Below, piece after piece: positions 1-10,442 of a stretch of 64,000 nucleotides of DNA (within the stretch, counting starts at the first letter, position 1; the number at the start of each line of letters is the position of its first letter). The translations under genes and the position numbers were made by a program. Under the pieces are notes generated by a model. The model had not been told where the DNA came from, ran no database searches, and worked only from the letters and a program-made list of their open reading frames with translations. Origin of the DNA: Jaltomata sinuosa (Eukaryota > Streptophyta > Magnoliopsida > Solanales > Solanaceae); the NCBI GenBank assembly GCA_003996215.1, contig QJPP01000461.1, positions 1 through 64,000 of the forward strand, written 5' to 3'.

Positions 1-26
1 GAAGAGGAGGAAGAGGAAGAAGACGA

Positions 27-59
<33 letters not shown>

Positions 60-114
60 AGAGGAAGAAGAGGAAGAAGAAGAGGAAGAGGAAGAAGAAG
101 AGGAAGAAGACGAG

Positions 115-146
<32 letters not shown>

Positions 147-390
147 AGAGGAAGAAGAAGAGGAAGAGGAAGAAGAAGAGGAAGAAGAGGAAGAAGAGGA
201 AGAAGACGAAGAAGACGAAGAAGAGGAAGAGGAGGAAGAGGAAGAAGACGAAGAGGAGGAGGAGGAGGAGGAGGAGGAGGAGGAGGAGGAGGAGGAGGAG
301 GAAGAGGAGGAGGAGGAGGAGGAGGAGGAGGAGGAAGAAGAAGAAGAAGAAGAAGAAGAAGAAGAAGAAGGCTATTTTTTTGGTAATTAA
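1..390 (+). repeat. GAR-rich low-complexity tract (Glu/Asp codons)
   Basis: A run of about 370 bp made almost only of GAA, GAG and occasional GAC triplets. Read in frame 1 from the first base it is open and would encode a Glu/Asp polymer ending in Gly-Tyr-Phe-Phe-Gly-Asn and a TAA at 388-390. It has no ATG and runs off the left edge. It may be the acidic tail of a gene outside the window or an expanded purine microsatellite; the AT-rich DNA that follows has no gene signal, so the microsatellite reading is somewhat favoured. Confidence 0.8.
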
Positions 391-2773
391 AATGTCCGAG
401 TGGCTATTTTGTTTAATTATTCCAAGTTAATATGTGCAAATTGAAAGCATGTATCAAGGACTCATGTCTCAATATTGCACAAGTATATTTCTACTATACA
501 TAAACGGCTAAGAGGTACGAACAAAGCATCACCAAGTTGTACCAAAAGTAACATAATTTGTACCAAAAATTTTGCTTTATTTTATGGTAAATGGACACGT
601 GAATTTTAAAAATGTATGGCACTTGTATTTTGTTTTCACATGGTACATAGCCAATAAATTGGGATTACAATTTTCTATACAATGGACCCACTAAGTCATT
701 TATTTCACAAGTATCCTCTTTATTTATATGATTTTTAATTTTTTTTAATTATTAATTATTATATTTTTCTCCCAGTCCCAATTTATATGGAACTAATATA
801 ATTTCGAGAGTCAACATAATTTTTATATTGTGATTTATAATATCTTTTACGTAATTGTCAAATACATAATAGAACATTTTAATCAAATATATAACAAATT
901 AAAAATTAAAAGTAAGACAAATAAATTGAAACAAAAAAATATTAAATTTTTTTAAATGGGGCCTGCAAGCACACATTTCAAGCAGACATGTCGTTCAAGA
1001 GCTGTCTGCTTGAGCTGTGTGCTAAGCCTCTTATTTAGTACTATTAGTACTAAATGCTATCTTTATCTTTTTATTTTAAAATAAATAGTTTTTCATATAA
1101 TTATAAAAAAGTATTAATAATATTCTTTCAATTTTACCTTGAAAATTAAATAAATGTAATTTTACATAAACAAATAACAACTAAATGACTATATTTTTTC
1201 AAGAATTTTATTAAAATAAATCTCACTTTCTAGAAATATTATCCTAAAAGATATTCAACATTGACATAGACATAAAGTTTAGGAATGAAAAAAAGTCATT
1301 ATAATTTATGGTCTAAAATAAGTTATGAATATTTATATTTTTATAAAATATTTCAAAATTTAAAGTGTGCCACATACAACGAGACAAAGAGAGTACTGGT
1401 ATAAATAGAGGAAGTTAATTGACTAAAAAGAAAAGAAAATATCACATAAATTGAGATTTAAAAAAATTAATGACTAGAAGGAATAATAGAATTTATTTTT
1501 TGGCGTTTTTAGGAGGGAAATAAAGGAATATTATTAGAAAATAAATTGTGAGAGACGATTGAGTCATCTGTAATTTAGAGGTAATTCTATGGAGTATCAT
1601 ATCAGGAAAGAAAATACACACTCTCTATCTCCTTTCCTATTCTCTATTTATTTAACAAAAGTACTCCCTTTGCTTTATTTTACTTGACCAATATTTACTT
1701 GGCACTTCTCTTAAGAGAATAATATTAGAGATTTATTTTACTAAACTAATCTTATTAGTTATACATTAAAAATTTAAATTTGACCACTAATATTTACGTA
1801 ATTATTTAATAATAAAGATAGTATTGAATTTTTTTTTATCTTGAATTCATAAAAGAAGGTAGTATACATGTATTCTAATTGTTATTGATATATGAAACTA
1901 ACAGAGTTGATTCCTAAATAAAAAAAATATTTAAAATTAATAAAAACAGAAAAAGTTAAAAGTTTAATTTATTTTTTGTATGCCTGAAAAAGAATATTAT
2001 CATATATTTTTTAGATATAATTTAACGTCAATTTTTTTACTTCTTAGTGAAATAATTTACGATACATAAATATATAACTTATTTTACAACATAAATTTTA
2101 ATTACTTTTTACTGTCATGTTTCATTTCGATCAAACATCGCCATATAAATTAACAAAAAATTTATTGGGCACGGGCTATGCACGGGCATTCATTTCTAGT
2201 ATTGATAAGAAAATGGGCATAAGAACTAACTCAATCCCAAAAAAAATCTCAAAAGATAAGAATTGTTCAAGACTATTTAAAGATATGAATTGTCATCTAA
2301 CCCTCCAATCTGAAACTACTAACACTGATCGTACACCTAGGTCTGACAACTTAAGTGTAGACAAGATAATATGGAGGCCCAACATCAGAGAAAATAAAAA
2401 TTGGATGGGGCAGATTCTGATACTATGAATAAGGAATGAAGATTTAACTAGATTAACAACCCCAAAACAATTAATTTAAGAAATAGCCATATATTTTCTT
2501 TATTATCCGATTTAACAGTTTAAAAAATATATGTCTACACTATATAGCTAAACCTTAAATGTATTCCTCATTCCATACCAACCGTTCTCCATTACCCATC
2601 GCCATTGCCTTCTCTCCTCCTCTCCCTCTCCCGTACTCTTTCTCCATGTCTCTCTGTCTCTCGCTCAATATTGCTCTCTCCCTTTTCGTCCCCAATTTGC
2701 TTCGATCCAATGTCGATGCGCCTCTATCAATCTCTCTTTCTCTATCTTCGCGCCTCTCTCTTTCTTTTGCTCT
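391..2773. other. AT-rich intergenic DNA, no gene seen
   Basis: About 2.4 kb of AT-rich sequence with no recognisable protein. It holds an inverted-repeat hairpin at 965-1028 and a MITE-like start near 1662, for which no partner end was found. An open frame at 2117-2428 matches no family I recognise. From 2560 a pyrimidine-rich stretch (CTCTC runs) leads up to the copia insertion at 2774 and resumes at 8959, so it was one sequence before the insertion. Confidence 0.6.
965..1028. repeat. Inverted-repeat hairpin
   Basis: The arm at about 965-988 (GCAAGCACACATTTCAAGC and following) pairs with the arm at about 1004-1028 (TGCTTGAGCTGTGTGCTAAG) around a loop of roughly 15 bases. About 20 of 24 positions pair by eye. 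The flanks are AT-rich and unpaired. It could be a small foldback repeat remnant or a transcribed hairpin; no evidence of expression is visible. Confidence 0.5.
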
Positions 2774-3523
2774 TGAAGAACCTTGTCAAACAAGTTTTGA
2801 TAATGAGGCAAAACCTATTTTTGGTAAAAAGACTTATGGAAACTAATTATAAAAAGGCAGCATCCTAGTCAAAGAAGGAGAGAGCAAAACGTGTGAAGAA
2901 GAAAGGAAAGAAGGCATGCGCAAAATAGTGTCCAAGTCCTACAAGGAGAGGACTTTCCAGGCGGCGACCAACTCCTACAAGGAAAGGATTGTCTTTTCCT
3001 TTCAAGAAGAGGAGAGAGCTTGAGACCTCTATAAAAGCATTGGAGCTATGAAGAATTCAATCACCTATTGCACAAAGCTGAGAAAGAGTATTCTCAAGCA
3101 AGCTTTTCAAACAAAGACACAAAGAGAGAATTGTTTCTAGTTTAATCCTGTGTGATTGTTAGGACATAAAGTGTGTGTTGTGAGGCTTGTAACAAGAAGT
3201 GGGTTTGGCTTCTTGGAGAGAGGGTTTGTGAAGCGTGTAACAAGAAGTGGGTTTGGCTTCTTGTGTGTGTGTGTGAGAGAGAGTTTGAGTGAGTTGAAAC
3301 AATAAGAGTTTATTGTTTGAGTTAGGTACTAGAGTTAGTTTCTTTGATTATTGAGTTGTAATCATAAAACTTGAAGAGTTCGTGAAAGTGAGTTCGTGGT
3401 TTTTTCTCCTTGAGTTAGGGAGGTTTCCACGTAAAATTTGTATGTTAATTTACTTACTGCTTTAAGTAGAACTACGCTGAGGACCTGGTCCCTGAGATAA
3501 GTAATGGGCACCAACTTTCTTCA
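2774..3523 (+). repeat. Left LTR of SIRE-like copia element
   Basis: This 750-bp LTR is directly repeated at 8194-8958. Both copies share the start TGAAGAACCTT, a GT/GA microsatellite near their 3' third and the end ACTTTCTTCA. The right copy has a short extra segment near 8519-8535 (a partial repeat of CAAGCAATAGAGACCT), which explains most of the length difference. Confidence 0.9.
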
Positions 3524-3524
3524 A

Positions 3525-3537
3525 TTGGTATCAGAGC
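3525..3537 (+). other. Primer binding site (tRNA-iMet type)
   Basis: TTGGTATCAGAGC lies one base beyond the left LTR end. It is complementary to the 3' end of initiator tRNA-Met, the usual primer for plant copia elements, and fixes the direction of this element as forward. Confidence 0.9.
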
Positions 3538-3576
3538 GGGTCTTTTCATCAAGGGCTAATACCTGAAAAAGATTCA

Positions 3577-5590
3577 ATGGCTGCCCCTCCAACTGCTCAG
3601 GAAGGTTCTTCTCAAATAAGACCACCACTGTTCAATGGCAAGTACTATGGCTGGTGAAAGAATAGAATGATGGATCATCTCATGGGTGAAAGTGCTTACT
3701 TATGGAATGTTGTTCTGAATGGCCCCACTATCCCCATGAAGGCAGCTGAGGAAGGAAAGGAACTTGTTCCCAAGTATAGGAGGGAGTGGAATGTTGCTGA
3801 TAAGATAGCCATTCAAAACAATGCTAAAGCAAGAAAGATCTAGATCTGTGGTATTGGACCTGATGAGTATAACAGGATCACCTCCTGTCAAGATGCAAAG
3901 CAAATTTGGGACATACTGCAGACTGCACATAAAGGTACTACTGTTGTCAAAAAGGCAAAAATAGACAACCTGAACAGGCAATATGAACTCTTCAGGATTA
4001 AGGAAGGAGAAATTATTCAAGACATGCACAAAAGATTCGCTGCCATTCTCAATGAAATTTTTTCCGTAGGAGAGGATATTCCTATTGGAAAGACTGTTAG
4101 AATGCTCCTAAGTGTATTGCCTGAATATTGGGAAAGCAAAGTTGAAGCAATTACTGAAGCTAGAGACTTAAATACCCTGTCCATGGATGAACTTATAGGA
4201 AATCTAACCACATATGAACTAAAGAAGAGTCAAGGAAAGAAAATTGGAACTAACAAAAAGGACAAGACTATTTCTCTCAAGACCACTGAAGTAGCTGATT
4301 ATGAGGAAGAAAATCTTGCACTAGTGACTAGAAGGTTCCAAAGAATGTTCAAAAAAGGACAAAGCCTTCAAAGGAACCCCCCAAGGCTCAGGAAAGGACA
4401 AAGCCTTCAAAGGAACCCCCCAAGGCTCAGGAAAGAGATGCTCAACTATGTCACAAGTGTGGTAGTCTGGATCATTTCATCAAATTTTGTCTCTTGTGGG
4501 CTATAGAACACAAGAAGAGTGTCTCAAAAAAAACCCCAGATATCAAAATTAGGAGTTCACCCTTCTATCTCAAAGGAAGATGACATCTCGAGAAGCTGAC
4601 TCAGCACTTCAAAGGGTCCTAGCTGCTATAGGCGAACATGGTGATGAGTATGATGAGTAAGACTCCCATAATCAGTCACTACTTGCTATGGTTGAAGCTA
4701 AGAAAGAGGACACATTAGCCCTTTTAGCTATAAGTGACTCTTAAAGTGATTCAGAAGAAGGAGAGTCAGCTGGAACACCTCTTGCACTCATGGCATGCTC
4801 TGAGCCTAACATTGACACTGATCAGGATGAAACTAAGGCACGCTTCTCTGATTTCAGGCCCAACCTATATACCTACTCTAAAAAGAAGCTAGAAGCTCTC
4901 TCAGCAGTTGTCATAGATGCATATTATTCATTATGTGCTGAGAAGGAAAACCTATTAAATGAGTATGCATCTCTAAGGTTGGAAAGTGAAAGTCTTGAGG
5001 AAGATAATGTCTCCTTAAAGGATTCCCTCAAAGAGTTCTCCGACAAAGGAAAAAATCAAGCCATTGCTCTTCAACAAACCTTGGAAGAAGACATCAAAAA
5101 ACTCAAGACAAGGCTCTCAGAGTTGTCTGAAACAAACAATTCTCTAACAAGAGATTTGAATAAAGCCAAACTTGAGTTGGAACACAATCAGACGTGGACA
5201 AAATCTTTAACTCTTCTCTCTCAAATTGAAAACAGCCAGACCACCTCTAAGCATGGGATGGGATTTAGACCTGAGGGCAATAAGACAAACTACTCTATGA
5301 ATATGGTGTGCACTGCATGTGGGAAGGAAGGGAATCTCAAGATTCAATACCCAATTCATCTGAAAGCTGATCAAAGGAACCTGAACTTTGTCAACAAAGT
5401 CAAGAGGAAACGTCCAACTCAAGCTGAGCAAAGAAATTTTAAAAGTATCAACAAACTCAGGTCCAAGGAACTGAGAAGAAAGCTTTCCATTAAAAGGGAA
5501 CTTCCCTACTGGTCCAAGAGAGACTTAATTCATTCTTTTACTAATAAAAGGGGACTCAAGCTGATCTGGGTACCCAAGATGAGTCACTAA
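3577..5590 (+). pseudogene. Degenerate gag of SIRE-like copia element
   Basis: The reading frame starts at ATG 3577 (Met-Ala-Ala-Pro-Pro). It is broken by TGA at 3655, where Trp is expected after GKYYGW, and by TAG at 3841, where Leu is expected. The open part 4024-4506 holds the end of a UBN2-type gag domain (LLSVLPEYWESKVEAI, then MDELIGNLTTYE). A CCHC zinc knuckle (C-x2-C-x4-H-x4-C) is readable at 4449-4490 in another frame, so a frameshift separates it from the capsid part. The block 4790-5590 (266 codons) is a charged coiled coil rich in Glu, Lys and Leu, followed by a damaged second knuckle (CTACGKEGN) and a basic tail, as in SIRE gag. Not functional. Confidence 0.8.
4354..4431 (+). repeat. 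39-bp perfect tandem duplication inside gag
   Basis: Two adjacent identical 39-bp units (4354-4392 and 4393-4431) begin AAAGGACAAAGCC. Thirteen codons are duplicated in frame (KGQSLQRNPPRLR twice), just before the zinc knuckle. The exact identity points to a recent slippage event within the dead element. Confidence 0.9.
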
Positions 5591-5624
5591 CTTGTGTGTA
5601 GGAAAGGAAGAGAGGAATGATCAA

Positions 5625-5895
5625 GGCTGGATACCTTGACAGTGCTTGCCCTAGATAAATGACTGATAACAAAGTTGATTTCCTCTCTCCTGCAAAGTCT
5701 CAAGGTTGTTGTATGGCCCTGTCACCAAAAATCCGAAGAAATTATGGTATAAGGAGGAGCATGTATGAAATCAAAAGGTACAGAACTCAGGGGAAACATT
5801 CATGCATCAGAACCATAAGTCAAGGAACAATGGTTGATGACAATAAACTCAACTTCTCAGAAGAGAAGGAGGCTGAAAAGCACCCAGGGAGCTGA
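5625..5895 (+). pseudogene. Protease-start remnant of copia pol
   Basis: At about 5625-5700 the translation reads Gly-Tyr-Leu-Asp-Ser-Ala-Cys-Pro-Arg, a stop (TAA 5656-5658), then MTDNKVDFLS. This matches the copia protease start (WYLDSGCSRHMTG type) with the catalytic Asp-Ser-Gly changed to Asp-Ser-Ala. The frame 5659-5895 then runs into sequence that is not protease, so the breakpoint of the large pol deletion lies within or just after it. No integrase, RT or RNase H motif follows. Confidence 0.6.
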
Positions 5896-6194
5896 TCCTC
5901 AAGGTATACACATCCTTTGCGAAATTGTCAAAATTAGAACTCTTAAGTTAAATTTTGTCCTTGAAATGAGAACCTGATCCTCAGAATGCCCCCACCTACT
6001 TAAACAAGACTATATCTTAAGCGGGAAAATCAAACACTAAGCCTTAATGATTAAATTCACTCGTTCAAAATTGACAACCGTAACCTCAAACCCTTCCCAC
6101 ACTTCAAACACTCAAAACTGTCCATCTTCCCCAATATTCTCACAGATTCTCAAAAAAAAAACCTCCATCCTCAAATCACCAAAAATTACCTGCA

Positions 6195-7512
6195 ATGGCT
6201 TTCTTATCGGCTAAACCCTCTACCTCATTTCCTCAAAACCTCGTGGACTACTTAGACAACGAGGATATTCCATCCCCTCTGGGGTCACCTGCTCAGGGAA
6301 AACAACCCTCAAGATCCCCCTCACCTACCCTTCCCTTCACACCACCCAGATCACCTACCACATATACCAAACCTTCATCCTCCGATGAAAAAGAGATATA
6401 CAGTGATGGGGACACCATCATTGCCCCTAAAACCACAAGGGCTGAGTTCATACCTATACCAAGGTATAAGAAGAGGGGTGCTGTAAAACCCTCAAAGAAA
6501 CCTTTCACTAAACCCTATAATACTCATGTACCCAACACCCTCTAATCCTCCAAAAACACCCTTTTCAAGTAAAAGGGATAATGATAAACAACAGGAAGCT
6601 GAGAGGAAGAGAGCAAGGATGGCTAAGGGAAAGAAAAAGATTAGTGAGGATGATGAACTAATTAGTGCTGAGGATATGAAGGTTGAAGGAGAAGAATACA
6701 ATGCCCCCTCACAAGCTATCAAAAATAGGAATTATGAGAAGTGTCTAAGGCTGGGACCCCTGGGCTACTATGCCACACAACAGTTCTTAAAAAGCAGAAG
6801 TCTCGATGAAGAGGTAATATCTAACCCCCACATTCAAAGGTTGCTTGACAGACTTAACTTTCAAGGGTGGGATCACCTGTTCAGGACCGGTAAACCCTTG
6901 CTGCATAAGGAGGAGATAGTTGAATTCTATGCTAACCTGGTCATGTTAGAAGGATGGGTGGTAAGCACCAGTGTGAGGGGAGTAGAGATTGTGTTTGATC
7001 TAGCTAAGCTGGGAGAGATTTTGGTTGTCCCTTCTAAAGGACTGGAGGAGTATGTCTGGAAATATGATGAGAAATGTCTCATTACCAAGAAGTTATCTCA
7101 AGGCAAGGAAAAGAGGATACCCATGAAGGTGTTTAAGCATGAAATGTCTCCTGATCACAAGCTCCTATTTGAGATTGTGAACAAAGAGATACTGCCAAGG
7201 GGAGGAAGAAAGAATGAGGCCAGCTTTAGAGATATGGGAATTATGAATGTCCTGGATTTGAATGACAAGATCAACCTTCCTGCTCTCATGATCAAACATA
7301 TGAGAAGGGTTATATCACCAAAGACTGGCCCCCATGTATTGGCATATGGGTTTCTATTGACTGAAGTCTTTAGGAGCTTTGAGGTACCTCTAGGGGAAGG
7401 AGTTACAGCTTCCAAGAATGATAGAATCACTCTTCACACTTTGGAAGAATGTGATTGCTTGACTACACCAGCCCCCAGGAAGAAGAACTCAAATCCCATG
7501 ACCCAATCTTGA
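6195..7512 (+). pseudogene. Env-like-position ORF of SIRE-like element (putative plant transposon protein domain)
   Basis: Two overlapping frames form one former gene. 6195-6545 (116 codons) encodes a Ser/Pro-rich N-terminus ending in a basic patch. 6526-7512 (328 codons) continues after a +1 shift with a lysine-rich segment (KRARMAKGKKK) and then a conserved globular domain (FQGWDHLFRTG, VVSTSVRGVEIVFDL) of the type annotated as 'putative plant transposon protein' in nightshade retroelements. After the TGA at 7510-7512 the same frame still encodes a coiled-coil stretch (AKLENENARLKE) with more stops, so the ancestral protein reached about 7700. I see no clear signal peptide or membrane segment, so an envelope role is not supported. 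Role unknown. Confidence 0.65.
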
Positions 7513-8180
7513 CAAGAACTAGAGGTTGCTCATGAGAAGATTGCCAAGTTAGAAAATGAGAATGCTAGACTGAAGGAGTGTCTGGCAGCCTCCTAAGCTC
7601 AAGTGAATACCCTGAGGACTGAGATGATGCTGCAATAGACAAAGAATTTTGACAACATTCAGTCCCTCATGAACCTTATTCCAAAGCCCGACTCCTAATC
7701 GTTCTCAGTTCCTTCCTCACTCTAACCTCCCCCCTTTTGATAAATACTCGTACTTTTGGGTTCTCATTCAAGACAATTTTAATTTTTATAATTATTTTGA
7801 TATGTTTTATTTTGGAGCCAATGGATGGCTTAATATGTGCTTATCTTGCTACGTTCTGCTATACTTCTATGACTCAGTTGATTGATATATGACTTGCTCA
7901 ATATGTGCTTGGCGTTGATTTTTAATGATGTCAAAAGGGGGAAGAAAGAAAGAAATAAGTAATGAGTAATGTGTGTGATGCTATGTGTTGAGCATCTAGC
8001 ATGACACAGTAGAAGAATAGAGCTGCAAAATTGAGGAAGACTCCTTAACTCTTTGACACTATACACTGTGATGCTGAGACTAAACTGATGAGAGTGTACC
8101 TTTTGTTCAAAATTGTCCAAATGTGTTTTCACTGCTGCTACATGTTTTTTTTCAAAAATAGGATAGAGTTTGCCATCATC

Positions 8181-8193
8181 AAAAAGGGGAAAT
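8181..8193 (+). other. Polypurine tract
   Basis: AAAAAGGGGAAAT immediately precedes the right LTR and fits the plus-strand primer of a forward copia element. The sequence before it (CATCATCAAAAAGGGG) is the usual SIRE-type context. Confidence 0.85.
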
Positions 8194-8958
8194 TGAAGAA
8201 CCTTATCAAATAAGTTTTGATAATGAGGCAAAACCTATTTTTGGTAAAAAGACTTATGGAAACTAATTATAAAAGACAGCATCCTAGTCAAAGAATGAGA
8301 GCAAAACGTGTGAAGAAGGAAGGAAAGAAGGCACGTGCAAAACAGTGTCCAAGTCCTACAAGGAGAGGACTTTCCAGGCGGCGACCAACTCCTACAAGGA
8401 AAGGATTGTCTTTTCCTTTCAAGAAGATGAGAGAGATTGAGACCTCTATAAAAGAACTGGAGCTATGAAGAATTCAATCACCTATTGCACAAAGCTGAGA
8501 AGGAGTATTCTCAAGCAATAGAGACCTCAAGCAAGCTTTTCAAATGAAGACACAAAGAGAGAATTATTTCTAGTTCAATATTATGTGATTGTTAGGACAT
8601 AAAGTATGTGTTGTGAGGCTTGTAACAAGAAGTGTGTTTGGCTTCTTGGAGAGAGAGTTTGTGAGGCGTGTAACAAAAAGTGGGTTTGGCTTCTTGTGAG
8701 AGAGAGAGAGAGAGAGAGTTTGAGTGAGTTGAAACAATAAGAGTTTATTGTTTTAGTTAGGTACTAGAGTTAGTTCCTTTGATTATTGAGTTGTAATCAT
8801 AAAACTCGAAGAGTTAGTGAAAGTGAGTTCGTGGTTTTTTCTCCTGGAGTTAGAGAGTTTTCCACGTAAAAATTGTGTGTTAATTTACTTACTGCTTTAA
8901 GTGGAACTACGCTGAGGACCTGGTCCCTGAGATAAGTAGTGGGCACCAACTTTCTTCA
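8194..8958 (+). repeat. Right LTR of SIRE-like copia element
   Basis: This 765-bp copy of the LTR at 2774-3523 has scattered substitutions and a short extra segment near 8519-8535. Its GA microsatellite is longer than the one in the left copy. It ends TTCTTCA, followed by GTTCT, the likely target duplicate. Confidence 0.9.
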
Positions 8959-9619
8959 GTTCTATATTAGCTTCTCCTCCTCCTCCTCATCCGCTTTCTT
9001 TTTCGCGCTTCTAATTCTTCTTCACTCTTCTAAAATCTTCTACGGATATATACAAGGATACATGGTTATATGTACATGTATATCAGTGTATACTAAATAA
9101 ATATATATGGATATACATGCACAAGATATATATATATGGATATACAAGGGATATGCACAATGTAAATCCGTGTATTGAATTTTTCTTTACTTTTACTCTA
9201 GGTGTTCTGATTTTTTTTAAAAAAGAATTATGTTTTTCTTCCACTGCAAATCATAGATTTATGTTTGCGTATTTGGAATTCAAAGGAAAAAAAGGATGAA
9301 GTTTGAATTCAGGTGATAGATCTTTGCATTTCAGAGTAGTTTTTCAAATGAAGAAATAAGGAATAAGATTATGGGGAAAACTTGTGCAAATTAAAAATAT
9401 ATGGCTAACTCGCAATAAAAGCACGTGGGGAAGGGGGATATTGTAAAGTTCCCATAAAAAATAGACCGCCTAACTTAATCTCAGAAGTTAACTCAATGGT
9501 GATTGTAAAAGACCACATTATGAGACAAATTGTCATCCCACATATGTGGAACTACTAATATATATGCTCATATATTTTACATGAATATACAAAACATCTT
9601 AACATATATACCAAGTTAC
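8959..9619. other. Pyrimidine-rich and AT-rich DNA, no gene seen
   Basis: This continues the CT-rich sequence that ended at 2773. It then passes through a TATA-rich stretch (about 9040-9130) resembling imperfect ATACA repeats. An open frame of 60 codons at 9117-9299 matches nothing I recognise. No RNA gene or transposon end could be supported. Confidence 0.5.
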
Positions 9620-10437
9620 TGTCATGATCCAAAATTTAAGTCGTGATGATATTTATCCAAACTCCATAAACTAACCATTTATCTTACTAAGTTCATTTTA
9701 ACAATTTAGAAACACAAGTAAAAGAGAAAACCAACAACAAGTCATAACTGACAATTCATAATATTATTAATAAGAATAATATGGCGACAATCCTTTTAAA
9801 ATTTGGTATCATAAGTACAAGAGCTTCTAAAGTAAGATTTTAATCTGCAATAAGTCCCAATACATCCGTCTAAAGATAAAAGATAAGAAGAAAATGATAT
9901 GAAACAGAGTCCAGTGCTACAGGTTGGATTAGTAACTCCGGCTGAAAATCTCAATACATAGTGCCTCCATCCCTGATTGGTGCTAGGAGCAAAATCTGCA
10001 TACAGAGAGGTGCAACAAAAAGAGCTAATATAAAAAATATGTGTAAACTGAAGTGATTGTGAGAGTTAGACTTGCAAATTCTACTTTCACACATTCAAGC
10101 TTATCAACTTAAAAATCACATACAAAATTATATCCGATATTAAGAGGTATAATAATTACATAGTATTGGAGATCTTACAAAAAATACCTAATCATGAATA
10201 TTTATAGCGAATTCACATAGCTTGAGGCATGTCAAATGACACTGTTCTTAAGGATATTTCACCCGGTATGGGTATATCCCTTAGGATTTAATAAACTATT
10301 CTAGTATAAACTAGGAGTCAGAATCTAATAAAGATTACATAGTATAAAACCCAGCAAAAGATTATAGGAAGAAGTAATTTGTCTTTTTCTCTTTTTGCTA
10401 CTCTCCAGAAGAGAAAAACTTTGGATTATATAGAAGA
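9620..10437. repeat. Partial Ty3/gypsy-type LTR
   Basis: It starts TGTCATGATCC and goes on with text typical of nightshade Tekay-like gypsy LTRs (for example TGGTGCTAGGAGCAAAATCTG near 9980). No matching right end was found before the next insertion at 10443. The sequence resumed at 13690 may be its other half. No coding content. Confidence 0.45.
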
Positions 10438-10442
10438 TCTTC

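Larger units (their letters stand above)
2774..8958 (+). mobile_element. Ty1/copia element, SIRE/Maximus-like, pol mostly deleted, env-like-position ORF retained
   Basis: The element is bounded by direct LTRs starting TGAAGAACCTT and ending TTCA, and flanked by a probable 5-bp duplication (GCTCT at 2769-2773, GTTCT at 8959-8963, one mismatch). A tRNA-Met-type primer site follows the left LTR and a polypurine tract precedes the right one. Between them lie a degraded gag with coiled coil, a protease-start remnant, then directly an ORF typical of the extra 3' gene in SIRE-type elements of Solanaceae. Integrase, RT and RNase H, normally about 3 kb, are absent. The internal region is about 4.67 kb. 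It cannot move by itself and may have relied on a related element. Lineage is inferred from gag and the 3' ORF. Confidence 0.85.

Noticed and set aside
2117..2428. 103-codon open frame
   Set aside because: No recognisable motif, AT-rich context and no neighbouring gene features; such frames arise by chance.
2559..2868. Two overlapping frames rich in Ser and Leu
   Set aside because: They lie in a CTCTC-rich tract and run into the copia LTR; composition alone explains them.
2480..9410. Possible inverted pair (AGCCATATATTTT near 2485 and its complement near 9395) around the SIRE element
   Set aside because: Only about 15 bp match and no target duplication was found.
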